Assembly (NCBI GenBank): GCA_937773775.1
Contig: CALJVL010000010.1
Location: 1 to 64,000, forward strand
Direction of reading: 5' to 3'
Origin: an uncultured Flavobacterium sp.
Lineage (GTDB): Bacteria; Bacteroidota; Bacteroidia; Flavobacteriales; Flavobacteriaceae
Length of the DNA: 64,000 bases
Shown: positions 27,539 to 37,045 of the stretch, piece by piece
Position numbering within the stretch: position 1 is the stretch's first letter
Layout: every line of letters begins with the position of its first letter
Notes under the pieces: model-generated
Told to the model about the DNA's origin: nothing
What the model saw: only the letters and a program-made list of their open reading frames with translations
The model's database searches: none
Position numbers and translations under genes: made by a program

Positions 27539-28702
27539 TTATTTTGGTGCGTTCAATAACTTCTTCTTTTTCGAATATTTCTGTATCGCCTTTTCATATA
27601 AATCCACATAAAGCGGCAAAATGTTTTTAATATCAAATTTTTTGGCCACCGACAATGCATTTTCTTTAAATTTTAAAAGTGTTTTATCATCCCTTAAAAT
27701 CTTCAAGGCGTTCTCTGCCATCTGGCCCGTATCGCCAACATTGCTTAAATAGCCCGAAATCCCCTCAAAATTGACCTCAGACAAACCTCCTGAATTACTT
27801 GAAATCACAGGGACACTCCAAGCCATAGCCTCTAGTGCCGCAAGACCGAAACTTTCTGTTTTTGACGGTAACAAAAATAGATCTGTGTAGCTCAATATTT
27901 TATCAATCTCATTACTATTGCCAAAAAAGATTACTTTATCAAGTATACCTAGCTCTTGACACAAATACTCTGCTTTTTCTTTTTCAGGTCCGTCACCTAC
28001 CATCATTAATTTGGAGGGGATTTCCTTTTGGACTTTGTAAAATATTTCGATCACGTCAGGAATCCTTTTTACTTCTCTAAAATTACTTATGTGAGTAATA
28101 ATACGCTCACTTGGCTTTGCCATAACTGAGCGGTGGCAGGCAATATCAGGATCATTGTTATTCTTGTCTAACTCAATAAAATTAGGTATCACATGTATAT
28201 CTTTTTTAATATTGAATAATTTATAAGTGTCATCTTTTAAACTTTGGGAAACAGAAGTCACGACATCCGATTTATTGATACTAAAACTAACAGCCGGTTT
28301 ATAGAAAGGGTGATTCCCAACCAAAGTTATATCTGTACCGTGAAGTGTAGTGACCATGGGGATTTCAATCCCTTCATCTTTTAGCATCTGTTTAGCCATA
28401 TACCCAGCATAGGCATGAGGAATAGCATAATGCACATGTAGTATTTCTATTTTATAAAGCTTGACCATATCCACCAACTTGCTGGACAAGGCCAATTCAT
28501 AAGGCTGATATTGAAACAAAGGATATTCTGGAACATTTACCTCATGATAATGAACATTTGGATTTAGTAAAGCCAAACGCACAGGTTGACTGTAGGTAAT
28601 AAAATGAACTTCATGACCTTGACGCGCTAATTCAAGACCTAACTCTGTAGCGACAACGCCACTTCCACCGAACGTGGGATAACAAACTATTGCAATTTTC
28701 AT
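27539..28702 (-). CDS. bshA: N-acetyl-alpha-D-glucosaminyl L-malate synthase BshA
   Basis: A 387-residue GT-B glycosyltransferase (GT4 family) that joins UDP-GlcNAc and L-malate in the first step of bacillithiol synthesis. The start MKIAIVCYPTFGGSGVVATE is the BshA signature; TTLHGTDITLVG, ISNFREVKR and the retaining-transferase motif PSKTESFGLAALEAMA (E-x7-E) follow. Bacillithiol is the low-molecular thiol of many Bacteroidota. It lies between the PrcB-like gene and the GH3 fusion, all on the minus strand. Confidence 0.95.
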   Translation of the reverse strand: MKIAIVCYPTFGGSGVVATELGLELARQGHEVHFITYSQPVRLALLNPNVHYHEVNVPEYPLFQYQPYELALSSKLVDMVKLYKIEILHVHYAIPHAYAGYMAKQMLKDEGIEIPMVTTLHGTDITLVGNHPFYKPAVSFSINKSDVVTSVSQSLKDDTYKLFNIKKDIHVIPNFIELDKNNNDPDIACHRSVMAKPSERIITHISNFREVKRIPDVIEIFYKVQKEIPSKLMMVGDGPEKEKAEYLCQELGILDKVIFFGNSNEIDKILSYTDLFLLPSKTESFGLAALEAMAWSVPVISSNSGGLSEVNFEGISGYLSNVGDTGQMAENALKILRDDKTLLKFKENALSVAKKFDIKNILPLYVDLYEKAIQKYSKKKKLLNAPK

Positions 28703-28812
28703 GGGTGAATTTTAAAGTAACGAATTTATGAAAAATAGGAATGCCATTTCTTTTAAAACAGAAAAATTATAAATCTTAAATTCTAATTATAGTTGGGCAC
28801 TTGAGAAATATA

Positions 28813-31806
28813 TTAATCCTCAATCGAATCATATATAATTTCTTGTATGTCCTCCCTGATATTTTCTTTTGACAATTTATTTACAGAATCATTTGGGTAA
28901 GTTCGATTAGATAAAAAGATATAGACAATTTCGGCTTCGGGATCTGCCCAAGCCATAGTTCCTGTAAATCCAGTATGACCAAAACTAGTCATTGATGCAC
29001 AACCACAAGTAGGGCCACTGTTTCCCAACTGTGGTTTATCAAACCCAACACCCCTACGATTGCCTTCAGCGCAAAAATAACAGGTGTTGAAATCATCGAA
29101 AGTCTTTTTAGAGAAATACTGGTGGTTACCATAATTTCCTTTCTGCAAATAAAGTTGCATTATTTTGGCAACATCCATACTATTAGAAAAAATACCAGCA
29201 TGGCCTCCCACTCCCCCTTCCATGGCAGCTCCCATATCATGCACATAGCCTTGTATAGTTTGGTGCCGAAAATAAGTGTCAATTTCTGTAGGTGCGATTC
29301 TATTCCTGTTTACTTTTTGCAACGGATTATACATGGTATTATTAGCACCAAGGCGACTATAAAAATTTTCGTGACTTAAGACATCCAGTTTTTTTCCCGT
29401 TAACTTTTCCAAATATTCTTTTAATATTATAAAAGTGAAGTCGCTGTATTTGTAACTTTTTTGAGGCAACAACTTAGTGTCCGCAATGATCTTCATAATG
29501 GTATCGTGGTAATCATCCCTCAAAAAAAGGCTGTCCGCTACTTTCGTTGAAAACGGCACTCCACTAACTTTTCTATAATATTCATCCAAAGGATTTCCGT
29601 TTTTATCTATGGTGGCTTTATAAAATGGAATCCAAGGTTGTAATCGCGCATAATGAGATAATAACTCCTTAAAGCGGATGTCCTTTTTATTTGAATTCTT
29701 AAAAACAGGCAACATAGAGTCTAATCTCGTTTCCATATTTATTTTTTGGGAATCATATTCCAGCATGGCATTGGGCAAAGTAGATAAAATCTTTGTCAGA
29801 GAAGCGACATCATATAAATCGGTGTTTGAAACTTTAGTATCACCATCATAAGTAAAAGAACCATACGATTTCTGGAAAACAACTTTTCCTTTTCTTGCCA
29901 CAAGGATCTGCATACCGGGAGCCATTCTTCCGCTTATTGCCTTTTGGGCAATACCGTCAATCTGCGATAATATCGCAGGATTCATACCTACATTTTCGGC
30001 AGCAGTAAAGCCCAATACATTTAACTTTTCAGTGGAAAGGCCAAAGTCAGCAACAAAATCAGTATTGATTGTAACCGGCAACTTTCCTTTGGAACTTATC
30101 GCACCAAAAATTAGCTCAACAGAAACTTCCTGTGCGATTGCACTATTTTGATAAGAAACTACCAAACCTCTTATGTCCGCAAAATTAGTAATGGGAAGTA
30201 ATGAATAAGGGGATGCAAAAATATCTAGTATTACATTGTTATTTTTGGATAAAAAGGCCAACGTTGCTAATTCTTCAGATGTAAAATCGTAATTCTTAAA
30301 TGCTACATCAGATTTATGGTATCCAATAATTACGGTAGTGAAATTTTTTAACTTTGATTGCAAGCTGTCCAAATCAGCTTCCGATATCTCTGTAACTTCC
30401 GCATATTTTTTAAGGGTTGAAATGAAAGTACTGTTTGTGGCGTCACCCATTTTTACATACGCTATTTTTTGATTTTCCATTTCCTTGATTGGCAAAATAG
30501 AATTTGTGTTTTTTAGAACAGTGACGGCATCCTCGTACAATTCATATTGCAAGGCATCGTTTTTTGAAGAATTAAGATCTTGATACAAATTCGCTATTTC
30601 TATAGGTTTATAAGAATTTAAACCCGCCAAGTATTTAAATTTCAGGATTTTTTTTACGGAGAAAGCCACTCTTTCTTCCGTCAACAAGGAGTCTTGATAG
30701 GCCTGTCTAAAAACTTCAATTGCTAACGGTACATCTTTAGGAAATAATAATACGTCATTACCCGCCATAAAAGCTTTTAGATCCACTATTTCTGCTTTAT
30801 TAAAGTCGTTAACTGCTTTCATGTTAAGTGCATCGGTAAAAATAAGACCATTGAAACCTAGTTCTTTTTGACGGGTATTAGTAACCACATTATAGGAAAT
30901 CGAAGACGGGTAATTCCTTCTTGATTCCAAACTCGGCACATTTAAGTGCGCCACCATAACGGAAGAAAGTCCCTGTTCAAACATTTTCTTGTATGGGTAA
31001 AACTCCATGACTTGTAATCTTTCCTTCGAAAAGTTTACTGTAGGTAGGCCTTTGTGAGAATCCGTTTCGGTATCACCATGGCCTGGAAAATGTTTTCCGG
31101 TCGCAAAAACGCCTTCACGCTGCAGCCCTTTCATTATTGCGGTTGCTCTTTCGGTCACTTTATATTTGTCTTCACCAAAGGAACGAAAACCAATAATAGG
31201 GTTTTTGGGATTGGTATTAATATCGATCACCGGGGCAAAATTAAACTGCAGTCCAAGCCTTTTACTTTGCTCACCAATTTGAACCCCCATTTTTTCAATG
31301 AGTTTAAGGTCTTGAACCGCTCCAAGGGTCATATTATAAGGATAACTATAAGTTGAATCCAGTCTCATACCTAGTCCCCACTCCGCGTCATTCCCAATAA
31401 ACAATGGCACTTTTGATTTATCCTGAAAACGATTGGTCAATTTAGCTTGACGCACTGGTCCGCCTTGAAAGAAAATCAAACCTCCAATTTTATTTTCTAT
31501 TATGAGTTTTTCAATGATGTTACAATCCGCATCGTCCTTGTCTGAATAAGCAGCGACCATAAACAACTGCCCAATTTTCTCTTCCAAGTTCATTGAAGAA
31601 TAAACACTGTCTACCCATTTTTTTCCGTTATCCGATAGATCAAAATGAGTTGCTTTATTCTGCACTTGTTCAATGTCCGCGGTAACGGCCTCGGTAGGAA
31701 TATGGGAAAAGACGACCTTTGGCTTATTTTGTTTTATGCCACTACAACTGGCTATAAAAAAAAACAAGACATAGAGAATATAAATTCTGATGTCTAGATT
31801 TTTCAT
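28813..31806 (-). CDS. GH3 beta-N-acetylglucosaminidase fused to a beta-lactamase-like serine hydrolase
   Basis: A 997-residue lipoprotein (signal YVLFFFIASCS, lipobox Cys21). Residues about 70-400 are a GH3 NagZ-like domain with the KHFPGHGDTETDSH motif at 238-251 (Asp249-His251 dyad) and nucleophile Asp325 in LIFTDALNMK. Residues about 420-600 resemble the GH3 C-terminal domain. From about 610 a penicillin-binding/class C-like domain follows, with SLTK at 669-672 (SxxK nucleophile and base), a YSD motif, and HTGFTG replacing KTG. One chain could cut a muropeptide's sugar and its peptide or ester; this fusion is known in Bacteroidota. It is a candidate for cell-wall recycling at the outer membrane. 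Confidence 0.9.
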   Translation of the reverse strand: MKNLDIRIYILYVLFFFIASCSGIKQNKPKVVFSHIPTEAVTADIEQVQNKATHFDLSDNGKKWVDSVYSSMNLEEKIGQLFMVAAYSDKDDADCNIIEKLIIENKIGGLIFFQGGPVRQAKLTNRFQDKSKVPLFIGNDAEWGLGMRLDSTYSYPYNMTLGAVQDLKLIEKMGVQIGEQSKRLGLQFNFAPVIDINTNPKNPIIGFRSFGEDKYKVTERATAIMKGLQREGVFATGKHFPGHGDTETDSHKGLPTVNFSKERLQVMEFYPYKKMFEQGLSSVMVAHLNVPSLESRRNYPSSISYNVVTNTRQKELGFNGLIFTDALNMKAVNDFNKAEIVDLKAFMAGNDVLLFPKDVPLAIEVFRQAYQDSLLTEERVAFSVKKILKFKYLAGLNSYKPIEIANLYQDLNSSKNDALQYELYEDAVTVLKNTNSILPIKEMENQKIAYVKMGDATNSTFISTLKKYAEVTEISEADLDSLQSKLKNFTTVIIGYHKSDVAFKNYDFTSEELATLAFLSKNNNVILDIFASPYSLLPITNFADIRGLVVSYQNSAIAQEVSVELIFGAISSKGKLPVTINTDFVADFGLSTEKLNVLGFTAAENVGMNPAILSQIDGIAQKAISGRMAPGMQILVARKGKVVFQKSYGSFTYDGDTKVSNTDLYDVASLTKILSTLPNAMLEYDSQKINMETRLDSMLPVFKNSNKKDIRFKELLSHYARLQPWIPFYKATIDKNGNPLDEYYRKVSGVPFSTKVADSLFLRDDYHDTIMKIIADTKLLPQKSYKYSDFTFIILKEYLEKLTGKKLDVLSHENFYSRLGANNTMYNPLQKVNRNRIAPTEIDTYFRHQTIQGYVHDMGAAMEGGVGGHAGIFSNSMDVAKIMQLYLQKGNYGNHQYFSKKTFDDFNTCYFCAEGNRRGVGFDKPQLGNSGPTCGCASMTSFGHTGFTGTMAWADPEAEIVYIFLSNRTYPNDSVNKLSKENIREDIQEIIYDSIED

Positions 31807-31821
31807 TAAGGTATCTTTATT

Positions 31822-32304
31822 TTAAAAAAAACGACTATGCCAACTATCAATTGCGGTAACTTCCCAAGATTCATTGTACTCTTGTATATTATTGATTAAG
31901 TTATTGAAAACAACAGTGTTTTCAGTAACAGCTTTGTCCTTTACCATTTTTTTGAAGTCAATTAACGGCTTATGGGCTATGTGTTCACCCAATTTGAAAG
32001 TCACATTCATTTTATCCAATAAATCAACATTGTATTTCTTTTCCAAACCTTGTATAAAATCCACAGACGAATCTATCGAACATCCAGTTGCCGCCTGAAC
32101 CTCTTGATCAACAGCAATAATTATAAAACGATTGTACCTAAGTTGGTACGACGAGGAAAGGCCAGTGCCATGCGCAGCCCAATTTTCAAGAAAAGATTTT
32201 AAGCCAATTTCGATTTCTGAAAATTCAGCGTCCGAAAATTTGCGATTGCATTGATAGATCCATATTCTGGATTCTTCAGGAAGTGTATTAAAATCTACTA
32301 GCAT
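31822..32304 (-). CDS. conserved Bacteroidota protein (often mislabelled ABC transporter ATPase)
   Basis: A 160-residue soluble protein starting MLVDFNTLPEESRIWIYQCN, with FLENWAAHG and a C-terminal ESWEVTAIDSWHSRFF. Proteins like this are often annotated as ABC transporter ATPase in flavobacteria, but I see no Walker A, signature or Walker B motif. The name is therefore unsupported and the function unknown. It sits 15 bp upstream of the GH3 fusion on the same strand, so the two may be co-transcribed. Confidence 0.75.
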   Translation of the reverse strand: MLVDFNTLPEESRIWIYQCNRKFSDAEFSEIEIGLKSFLENWAAHGTGLSSSYQLRYNRFIIIAVDQEVQAATGCSIDSSVDFIQGLEKKYNVDLLDKMNVTFKLGEHIAHKPLIDFKKMVKDKAVTENTVVFNNLINNIQEYNESWEVTAIDSWHSRFF

Positions 32305-32435
32305 AATAAAAATTTATAATACAAAAATAAGGCTTTCAATTTAGATAACTAAACCTAGGTCGATAAAAAATTCATTCTATTATGAAAAGCATTAAAAAAA
32401 AGCATCTCGATCAACTACAATCGACACTAAAAACA

Positions 32436-32472
32436 AAAAGAGGTTAAAACGAATAACGTTTTAACCTCTTTT
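32436..32472. terminator. terminator downstream of the Fe-S gene block
   Basis: AAAAGAGGTTAAAACG (32436-32451) pairs perfectly with CGTTTTAACCTCTTTT (32457-32472) around a 5-nt loop. It ends the minus-strand Fe-S/MCE/amidase transcript. Confidence 0.85.
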
Positions 32473-32490
32473 ATATCTATGCTGTCTTAA

Positions 32491-33282
32491 CTACAAATCT
32501 TCCGCATTAGCAATTAACTCGGCAATGTCCATTACTTTTACATCTCCCTCTTTCTCTTTGTTTTTTACACCGTCAGTCATCATTGTATTACAAAACGGAC
32601 AGCCCGCAGCTATAATATCAGGTTTGGTTTCTAATGCCTCTTCCGTCCTTTCTATATTGACTTCCTTGTTTCCAGCTTCTGCATCTTTAAACATTTGTGC
32701 TCCACCAGCTCCACAACATAATCCATTAGCCTTAGAACGTTTCATCTCAACTAATTCGACATCGAGCTTACGAATTAAATCTCTTGGAGCTTCATACACT
32801 TTATTAGCCCTTCCCAAGTAACATGGATCATGAAATGTTATTTTCTTTCCTTTAAATTGTCCTCCCTCGATTGTCAATCTTCCGTCATCTAAAAGAGATT
32901 TCAAAAACTCAGTATGATGCACTACTTCGTATTTTCCTCCCAGTTCTGGGTATTCGTTTTTTATAGTATTAAAACAATGCGGGCAGGCAGTGACAATTTT
33001 TTTTGCCTCATACGCATTCAGAACTTCAATGTTCATCATGGCCTGCATTTGAAACAAAAATTCATTTCCAGCTCTTTTAGCAGGGTCTCCAGTACAACTT
33101 TCTTCCGTGCCGAGCACTGCAAAAGAGACATTTGTGCGGTTTAAAATTCGGACGAATGCTTTGGTTATTTTTTTTGCTCTATCATCAAAACTTCCTGCGC
33201 AACCTACCCAAAATAAAACCTCTGGTTGTTTCCCTTCGGCTAGCATTTCTGCCATGGTAGGCACTATTAAATTCTCTGACAT
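32491..33282 (-). CDS. HdrB-like CCG-domain iron-sulfur protein
   Basis: A 263-residue cytoplasmic protein with two cysteine-rich CCG-type domains: ACPHCFNTIKNEYPE with a distal CYLGR, and GLCCGAGGAQMF with GCPFCNTMM. Such domains bind special [4Fe-4S] clusters in heterodisulfide reductase subunit B, GlpC and lactate-utilisation proteins. It lies downstream of a membrane-bound HdrC-like protein, and together they look like a quinone-linked electron-transfer pair. The electron donor is unknown. Two upstream codons and ATATAT repeats surround the start; ATG 33282 is the only good choice. Confidence 0.85.
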   Translation of the reverse strand: MSENLIVPTMAEMLAEGKQPEVLFWVGCAGSFDDRAKKITKAFVRILNRTNVSFAVLGTEESCTGDPAKRAGNEFLFQMQAMMNIEVLNAYEAKKIVTACPHCFNTIKNEYPELGGKYEVVHHTEFLKSLLDDGRLTIEGGQFKGKKITFHDPCYLGRANKVYEAPRDLIRKLDVELVEMKRSKANGLCCGAGGAQMFKDAEAGNKEVNIERTEEALETKPDIIAAGCPFCNTMMTDGVKNKEKEGDVKVMDIAELIANAEDL

Positions 33283-33473
33283 ATATATATATATTTAAAG
33301 TTTAAAAATCAAATTTCAAATTTTTAACAATCTGAAATCTAATATTTATTGGTGTCTGCTGTAATCATAAACTCGAATGCTAACTTAATTATCTAGAATT
33401 ATAACAGTTTGTTTTTAACCTATTTATAATAAAACAACCCTAAATACAATACTAGGAGTGCTTTTACATGGTA

Positions 33474-34808
33474 TTAGTTTTCGTTTTTCCAATTTAACCT
33501 ATCCTGTTGGCTGTATTGCCATGGAGCTCCATTATTCTCAATATTGGTCATCATAGCGTTTAAAGGCATTGGAGCAGCACTTTGTTCCATGACTAAATAA
33601 CGTCGCATGTCCATAATAATAGAGAGAGGACTTATATTTACCGGACATTCCTCAACACAGGCATTACATGACGTACATGCCCAAAGTTCTTCAGCTGTAA
33701 TATAATCATTCAACAAGGTTTTGTTGTCTGGAATAAAAACACCCTTATTAGCATCAATATTTTTACCCACTTCTTCCATTCTATCCCTAGTATCCATCAT
33801 AATCTTCCTAGGCGACAGTTTTTTACCAGTTATATTGGCTGGGCAAGCAGATGTACATCGGCCACACTCGGTGCAGGTATAGGCGTTTAACAGTTGTACC
33901 CAATTTAAATCCTGAATATCACTAGCCCCAAATTTACTCGGAACATCACCTTCAGTGGCAGGAGCAGCAGCGAAAGGATCAGCGTTAGGATCCATCATCA
34001 TTTTAACTTCATTACTTACTGCTTCTAAATTATCAAACTGCCCTAAAGGGTTTAGGTCGGCGAAATATGTGTTTGGAAAAGCCAAAAGTATGTGTAGGTG
34101 TTTCGAAAAATACAAATAGTTCATAAAAACTAGAATCCCTACAATATGTAACCACCAGAAAACTTCAAAAAGAAGCATCACCAATTCATTTGACATTCCA
34201 TTAAATATAGGTTCAATAAACTGACTTATTGGAAAAGAACCAGCTTTTATAAAATGGGAAAAACCACCTGGTACGTTTTGTAAATGTAGATCAGATGCAT
34301 CCATCAGTAAAAACAATGTCATTAAAACAACTTCAAAGTAGAGTATATAATTCGCGTCATTTTTAGGAAACCCTTTTAAATCACCCATTGCGAAACGTCT
34401 TAACTTTATTACATTTCTTCTTATCCAAAAAACAACTACAGCAACTAGAACCAATACCGCCAATATTTCAAAAGAGCCGATTAAGAAATCATATGATGAA
34501 CCTAGAAAAGCAAAAACTCTATGCGTGCCAAATAAACCATCAATGATTATTTCTAGTAACTCAATATTAATAATTATAAATCCTAAATAAACAACAACAT
34601 GAAGCGCTCCAGCTATCGGCCGTTTTACCATTTTGGATTGTCCCATGGCAATCATAGCCATGTTTTTCCAACGCGCACCCGGATTATCATTCCTGTCTAC
34701 TTCTATGCCTAGATTTATATTTCGTTTGATTTTTTTTATGCTAATAAAAAAATAACCAAAACCAATAATCAATAATATGGCAAATAATATATTGTCTAGA
34801 TAGCTCAT
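33474..34808 (-). CDS. membrane-bound HdrC-like 4Fe-4S oxidoreductase subunit
   Basis: A 444-residue protein with five or six N-terminal membrane helices (about residues 5-240) and a cytoplasmic ferredoxin-like domain with two [4Fe-4S] sites, CTECGRCTSACP and CTSCNACVEECP. The membrane part resembles cytochrome-b/NarI-like anchors, the soluble part heterodisulfide reductase subunit C. With the CCG-domain gene downstream it could carry electrons between quinone and an unidentified partner. It is 5 bp from the MCE gene, in the same transcript. Confidence 0.85.
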   Translation of the reverse strand: MSYLDNILFAILLIIGFGYFFISIKKIKRNINLGIEVDRNDNPGARWKNMAMIAMGQSKMVKRPIAGALHVVVYLGFIIINIELLEIIIDGLFGTHRVFAFLGSSYDFLIGSFEILAVLVLVAVVVFWIRRNVIKLRRFAMGDLKGFPKNDANYILYFEVVLMTLFLLMDASDLHLQNVPGGFSHFIKAGSFPISQFIEPIFNGMSNELVMLLFEVFWWLHIVGILVFMNYLYFSKHLHILLAFPNTYFADLNPLGQFDNLEAVSNEVKMMMDPNADPFAAAPATEGDVPSKFGASDIQDLNWVQLLNAYTCTECGRCTSACPANITGKKLSPRKIMMDTRDRMEEVGKNIDANKGVFIPDNKTLLNDYITAEELWACTSCNACVEECPVNISPLSIIMDMRRYLVMEQSAAPMPLNAMMTNIENNGAPWQYSQQDRLNWKNEN

Positions 34809-34813
34809 TAAAA

Positions 34814-35779
34814 TTAGTTTTTATTTTGTGAAATCGTGTCTTTAACTGGTGCTTTATAAGGTTTGTCCTTTTTTCCAAAAAGAGAAATATTTACATATCT
34901 TGTAGGGTGTAGTCGAACATCTTGCAGCAACAACTCCAACTCTTGAGAAGTTTTATTTAAGTTGTTATACAAGGCATCGTCATTCAACAATTTACCAATT
35001 GTCCCATTACCAGATTTTAGTCCATTCATTATATCGTCAACTTTAGCTAGCGTTTCGTTCAGCTCTTTAACCGTTTTGCCCAAGTCAGCTTTATTTAATG
35101 AATCGGATATTTTTGAAAAGTCGTCAGAAATATTGTTAAAGTTGCTGACAACTTCTTTTATTTGAGCTCTATTTTCGTCTAAAATTGCATTCATGCTCAG
35201 TGAAGCTTCATGGAACTGCACCATAATCGCACTCAATTCACTTAGGCTTTTTCCTATATCATCTTGAGTTTTCTTATCTAAGACATTATTGATCCCGGTA
35301 ATTAGAACATCCGCATTAGCTATTATTTTTTCTAACTCTTGTTCTATTGGAACTAATTTACCACCAACAGTTTCAGTAAGGCTCAACCTTATTTCTCCTT
35401 TCAGTCTTTGACCATCTACTGAAATAGATTTGTCTTTAAAATTTGGCTCAATTGCAATCTGTTTTCCTGAAATAAAGCCCGGTTCATAGATAGCTGCAAC
35501 GCTAGACTTAGAAATTGGAAAATCAGTTTTGATTTGCAGTTCAACCAACAAGTTTCCCGTATTTGGCTCTATTGTGATATTGTTTACTCTACCGATAACT
35601 AATCCATTTAGAGTTACTGGAGCAGATGTAGTTAAACCTTCAACCGTTTCATACTCTACAAATAGTGTCACGTAACTGGTAAGCAGGTCTCTTCCTTTTA
35701 AAAAACTATATCCCCAAATAAATAACAATATAGATGCAATAACTAAGATTGACGTTTTTATTTCTCTCGTTAATTTCAA
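34814..35779 (-). CDS. MCE/MlaD-family lipid-transfer protein
   Basis: A 321-residue protein anchored by one N-terminal helix (TSILVIASILLFIWGYSFLK). The MCE domain (about 40-115) includes VEYETVEGLTTSAPVTLNGL and IGRVNNI. The rest is a long coiled coil (ANADVLITGINNVLDKK onward) that would form a hexameric tube. MlaD-type proteins move phospholipids between the membranes with an ABC transporter; none is in this window. Its position between amidases, Fe-S genes and lptD places it in an envelope gene block. Confidence 0.88.
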   Translation of the reverse strand: MKLTREIKTSILVIASILLFIWGYSFLKGRDLLTSYVTLFVEYETVEGLTTSAPVTLNGLVIGRVNNITIEPNTGNLLVELQIKTDFPISKSSVAAIYEPGFISGKQIAIEPNFKDKSISVDGQRLKGEIRLSLTETVGGKLVPIEQELEKIIANADVLITGINNVLDKKTQDDIGKSLSELSAIMVQFHEASLSMNAILDENRAQIKEVVSNFNNISDDFSKISDSLNKADLGKTVKELNETLAKVDDIMNGLKSGNGTIGKLLNDDALYNNLNKTSQELELLLQDVRLHPTRYVNISLFGKKDKPYKAPVKDTISQNKN

Positions 35780-35823
35780 AATGTAATTGTTTTTGACAAA
35801 TTTAATATAAAATAATGGACTTG

Positions 35824-36975
35824 TTATAATTTAATTGCTTCTTGCAAGTTAATCTTTTTGCCGTTTTTGAACGCAATCAAAAAAGCAGATCCGTAGCCGT
35901 TTTCTTTTGCTTGATCCAGTAGCTTCATTGCTTCATTATAATCTGCAGTTTCCCCATACATGTATCTATAAATGCTATTATCAAAGTCAATAGAAATATT
36001 GCTTAATCCTTTAAAGTTAGTAGGTTTCAATTCCATTTTTCTGCTACTTGCCGAAATTTGAACTTTAAAAAGAATATTAGAACTAACTTGCTTAACTATT
36101 GGTTTTTTAGGTTCAACCGGAGTTGAGCTGTCTTTGCTATTATTTTCTATATTTTTTTGCGAAGGTCGTGTTTCGTTAGTTTCAACTCCGCCATTACCAT
36201 AATACTCGTTTTTATAGCTGACGATTGCATCAGCAATCGCTTTGGCAATCTCATTTTGACCCTCTTCAGAATCCAATAAATTTCCCTCTATATAGTTTGA
36301 AATAAAGCCCATTTCCACTAAGACTCTTGGCATATAAGCCTTGTGCAGCACCATAAATGGAGCCTGCTTAACACCGCCACCTCTTATTCGTTTACCAAGT
36401 CCATCAAATGCATTTTCTATTTTACTTGCTAATGATATACTATTATCAAGGTACTCTTCCTGCATCAAAGTCAACCCAATCATTGTTTCTGGAGAGTTCG
36501 GGTCGAAGCCTTCGTATTTCCGTTTATAATCCTTCTCTAATGTAATAACAGAATTCTCCTTTTTGGCTGCCTCCAAATTAGAAGCAACCTTGTTCATACC
36601 CATTACGTAAGTTTCTGTCCCATCTGCGGCGGTATTTCTGTTTGCATTACAATGAATAGAAACAAAAATATTGGCATCGGCTCTATTTGCAATATTAGCT
36701 CTCTCAACTAAGTCGATAAAAACATCAGTTTTCCTAGTATATGTCACATCAACTTTCGAATTAGCTTCTAATAATTTGCCTACTTTTAACACAACTGCTA
36801 AAGCAATGTTTTTTTCAACATGCCCATTATAAACTGCACCAAAATCATGCGCGCCGTGACCTGCGTCTAAGGTTACTTTAAAGTTACTATTTTGACCAAA
36901 AGAATGACTGCTAGTCCAAAAGGACAGAAATAATAATACTTTTAAAGTGTTATTATTAATATTTATCAATTTCAA
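35824..36975 (-). CDS. N-acetylmuramoyl-L-alanine amidase (Amidase_3), copy 1
   Basis: A 383-residue secreted zinc amidase that cuts peptide stems from glycan chains. After a signal peptide the catalytic domain shows LDAGHGAHDFGA (zinc His), NGHVEKN (zinc Glu), SIHCNAN (zinc His) and LVEMGFISN (catalytic Glu). A low-complexity linker leads to a C-terminal region with FKVQISASSRKMEL and YRYMYGETADYNEAM, resembling a SPOR domain. It is a tandem paralogue of the next upstream gene, 70 bp away. Likely role: cell separation or wall turnover. Confidence 0.92.
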   Translation of the reverse strand: MKLININNNTLKVLLFLSFWTSSHSFGQNSNFKVTLDAGHGAHDFGAVYNGHVEKNIALAVVLKVGKLLEANSKVDVTYTRKTDVFIDLVERANIANRADANIFVSIHCNANRNTAADGTETYVMGMNKVASNLEAAKKENSVITLEKDYKRKYEGFDPNSPETMIGLTLMQEEYLDNSISLASKIENAFDGLGKRIRGGGVKQAPFMVLHKAYMPRVLVEMGFISNYIEGNLLDSEEGQNEIAKAIADAIVSYKNEYYGNGGVETNETRPSQKNIENNSKDSSTPVEPKKPIVKQVSSNILFKVQISASSRKMELKPTNFKGLSNISIDFDNSIYRYMYGETADYNEAMKLLDQAKENGYGSAFLIAFKNGKKINLQEAIKL

Positions 36976-37045
36976 AATTTATTTATTTTTACTTATTTAA
37001 TTATTATTCCAAAAACAACGGCTGGCCCAAGAAAAAAAATCGCTT

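Noticed and set aside
31822..32304. ABC transporter ATPase function for the 160-residue protein
   Set aside because: No Walker A, signature or Walker B motif is visible.
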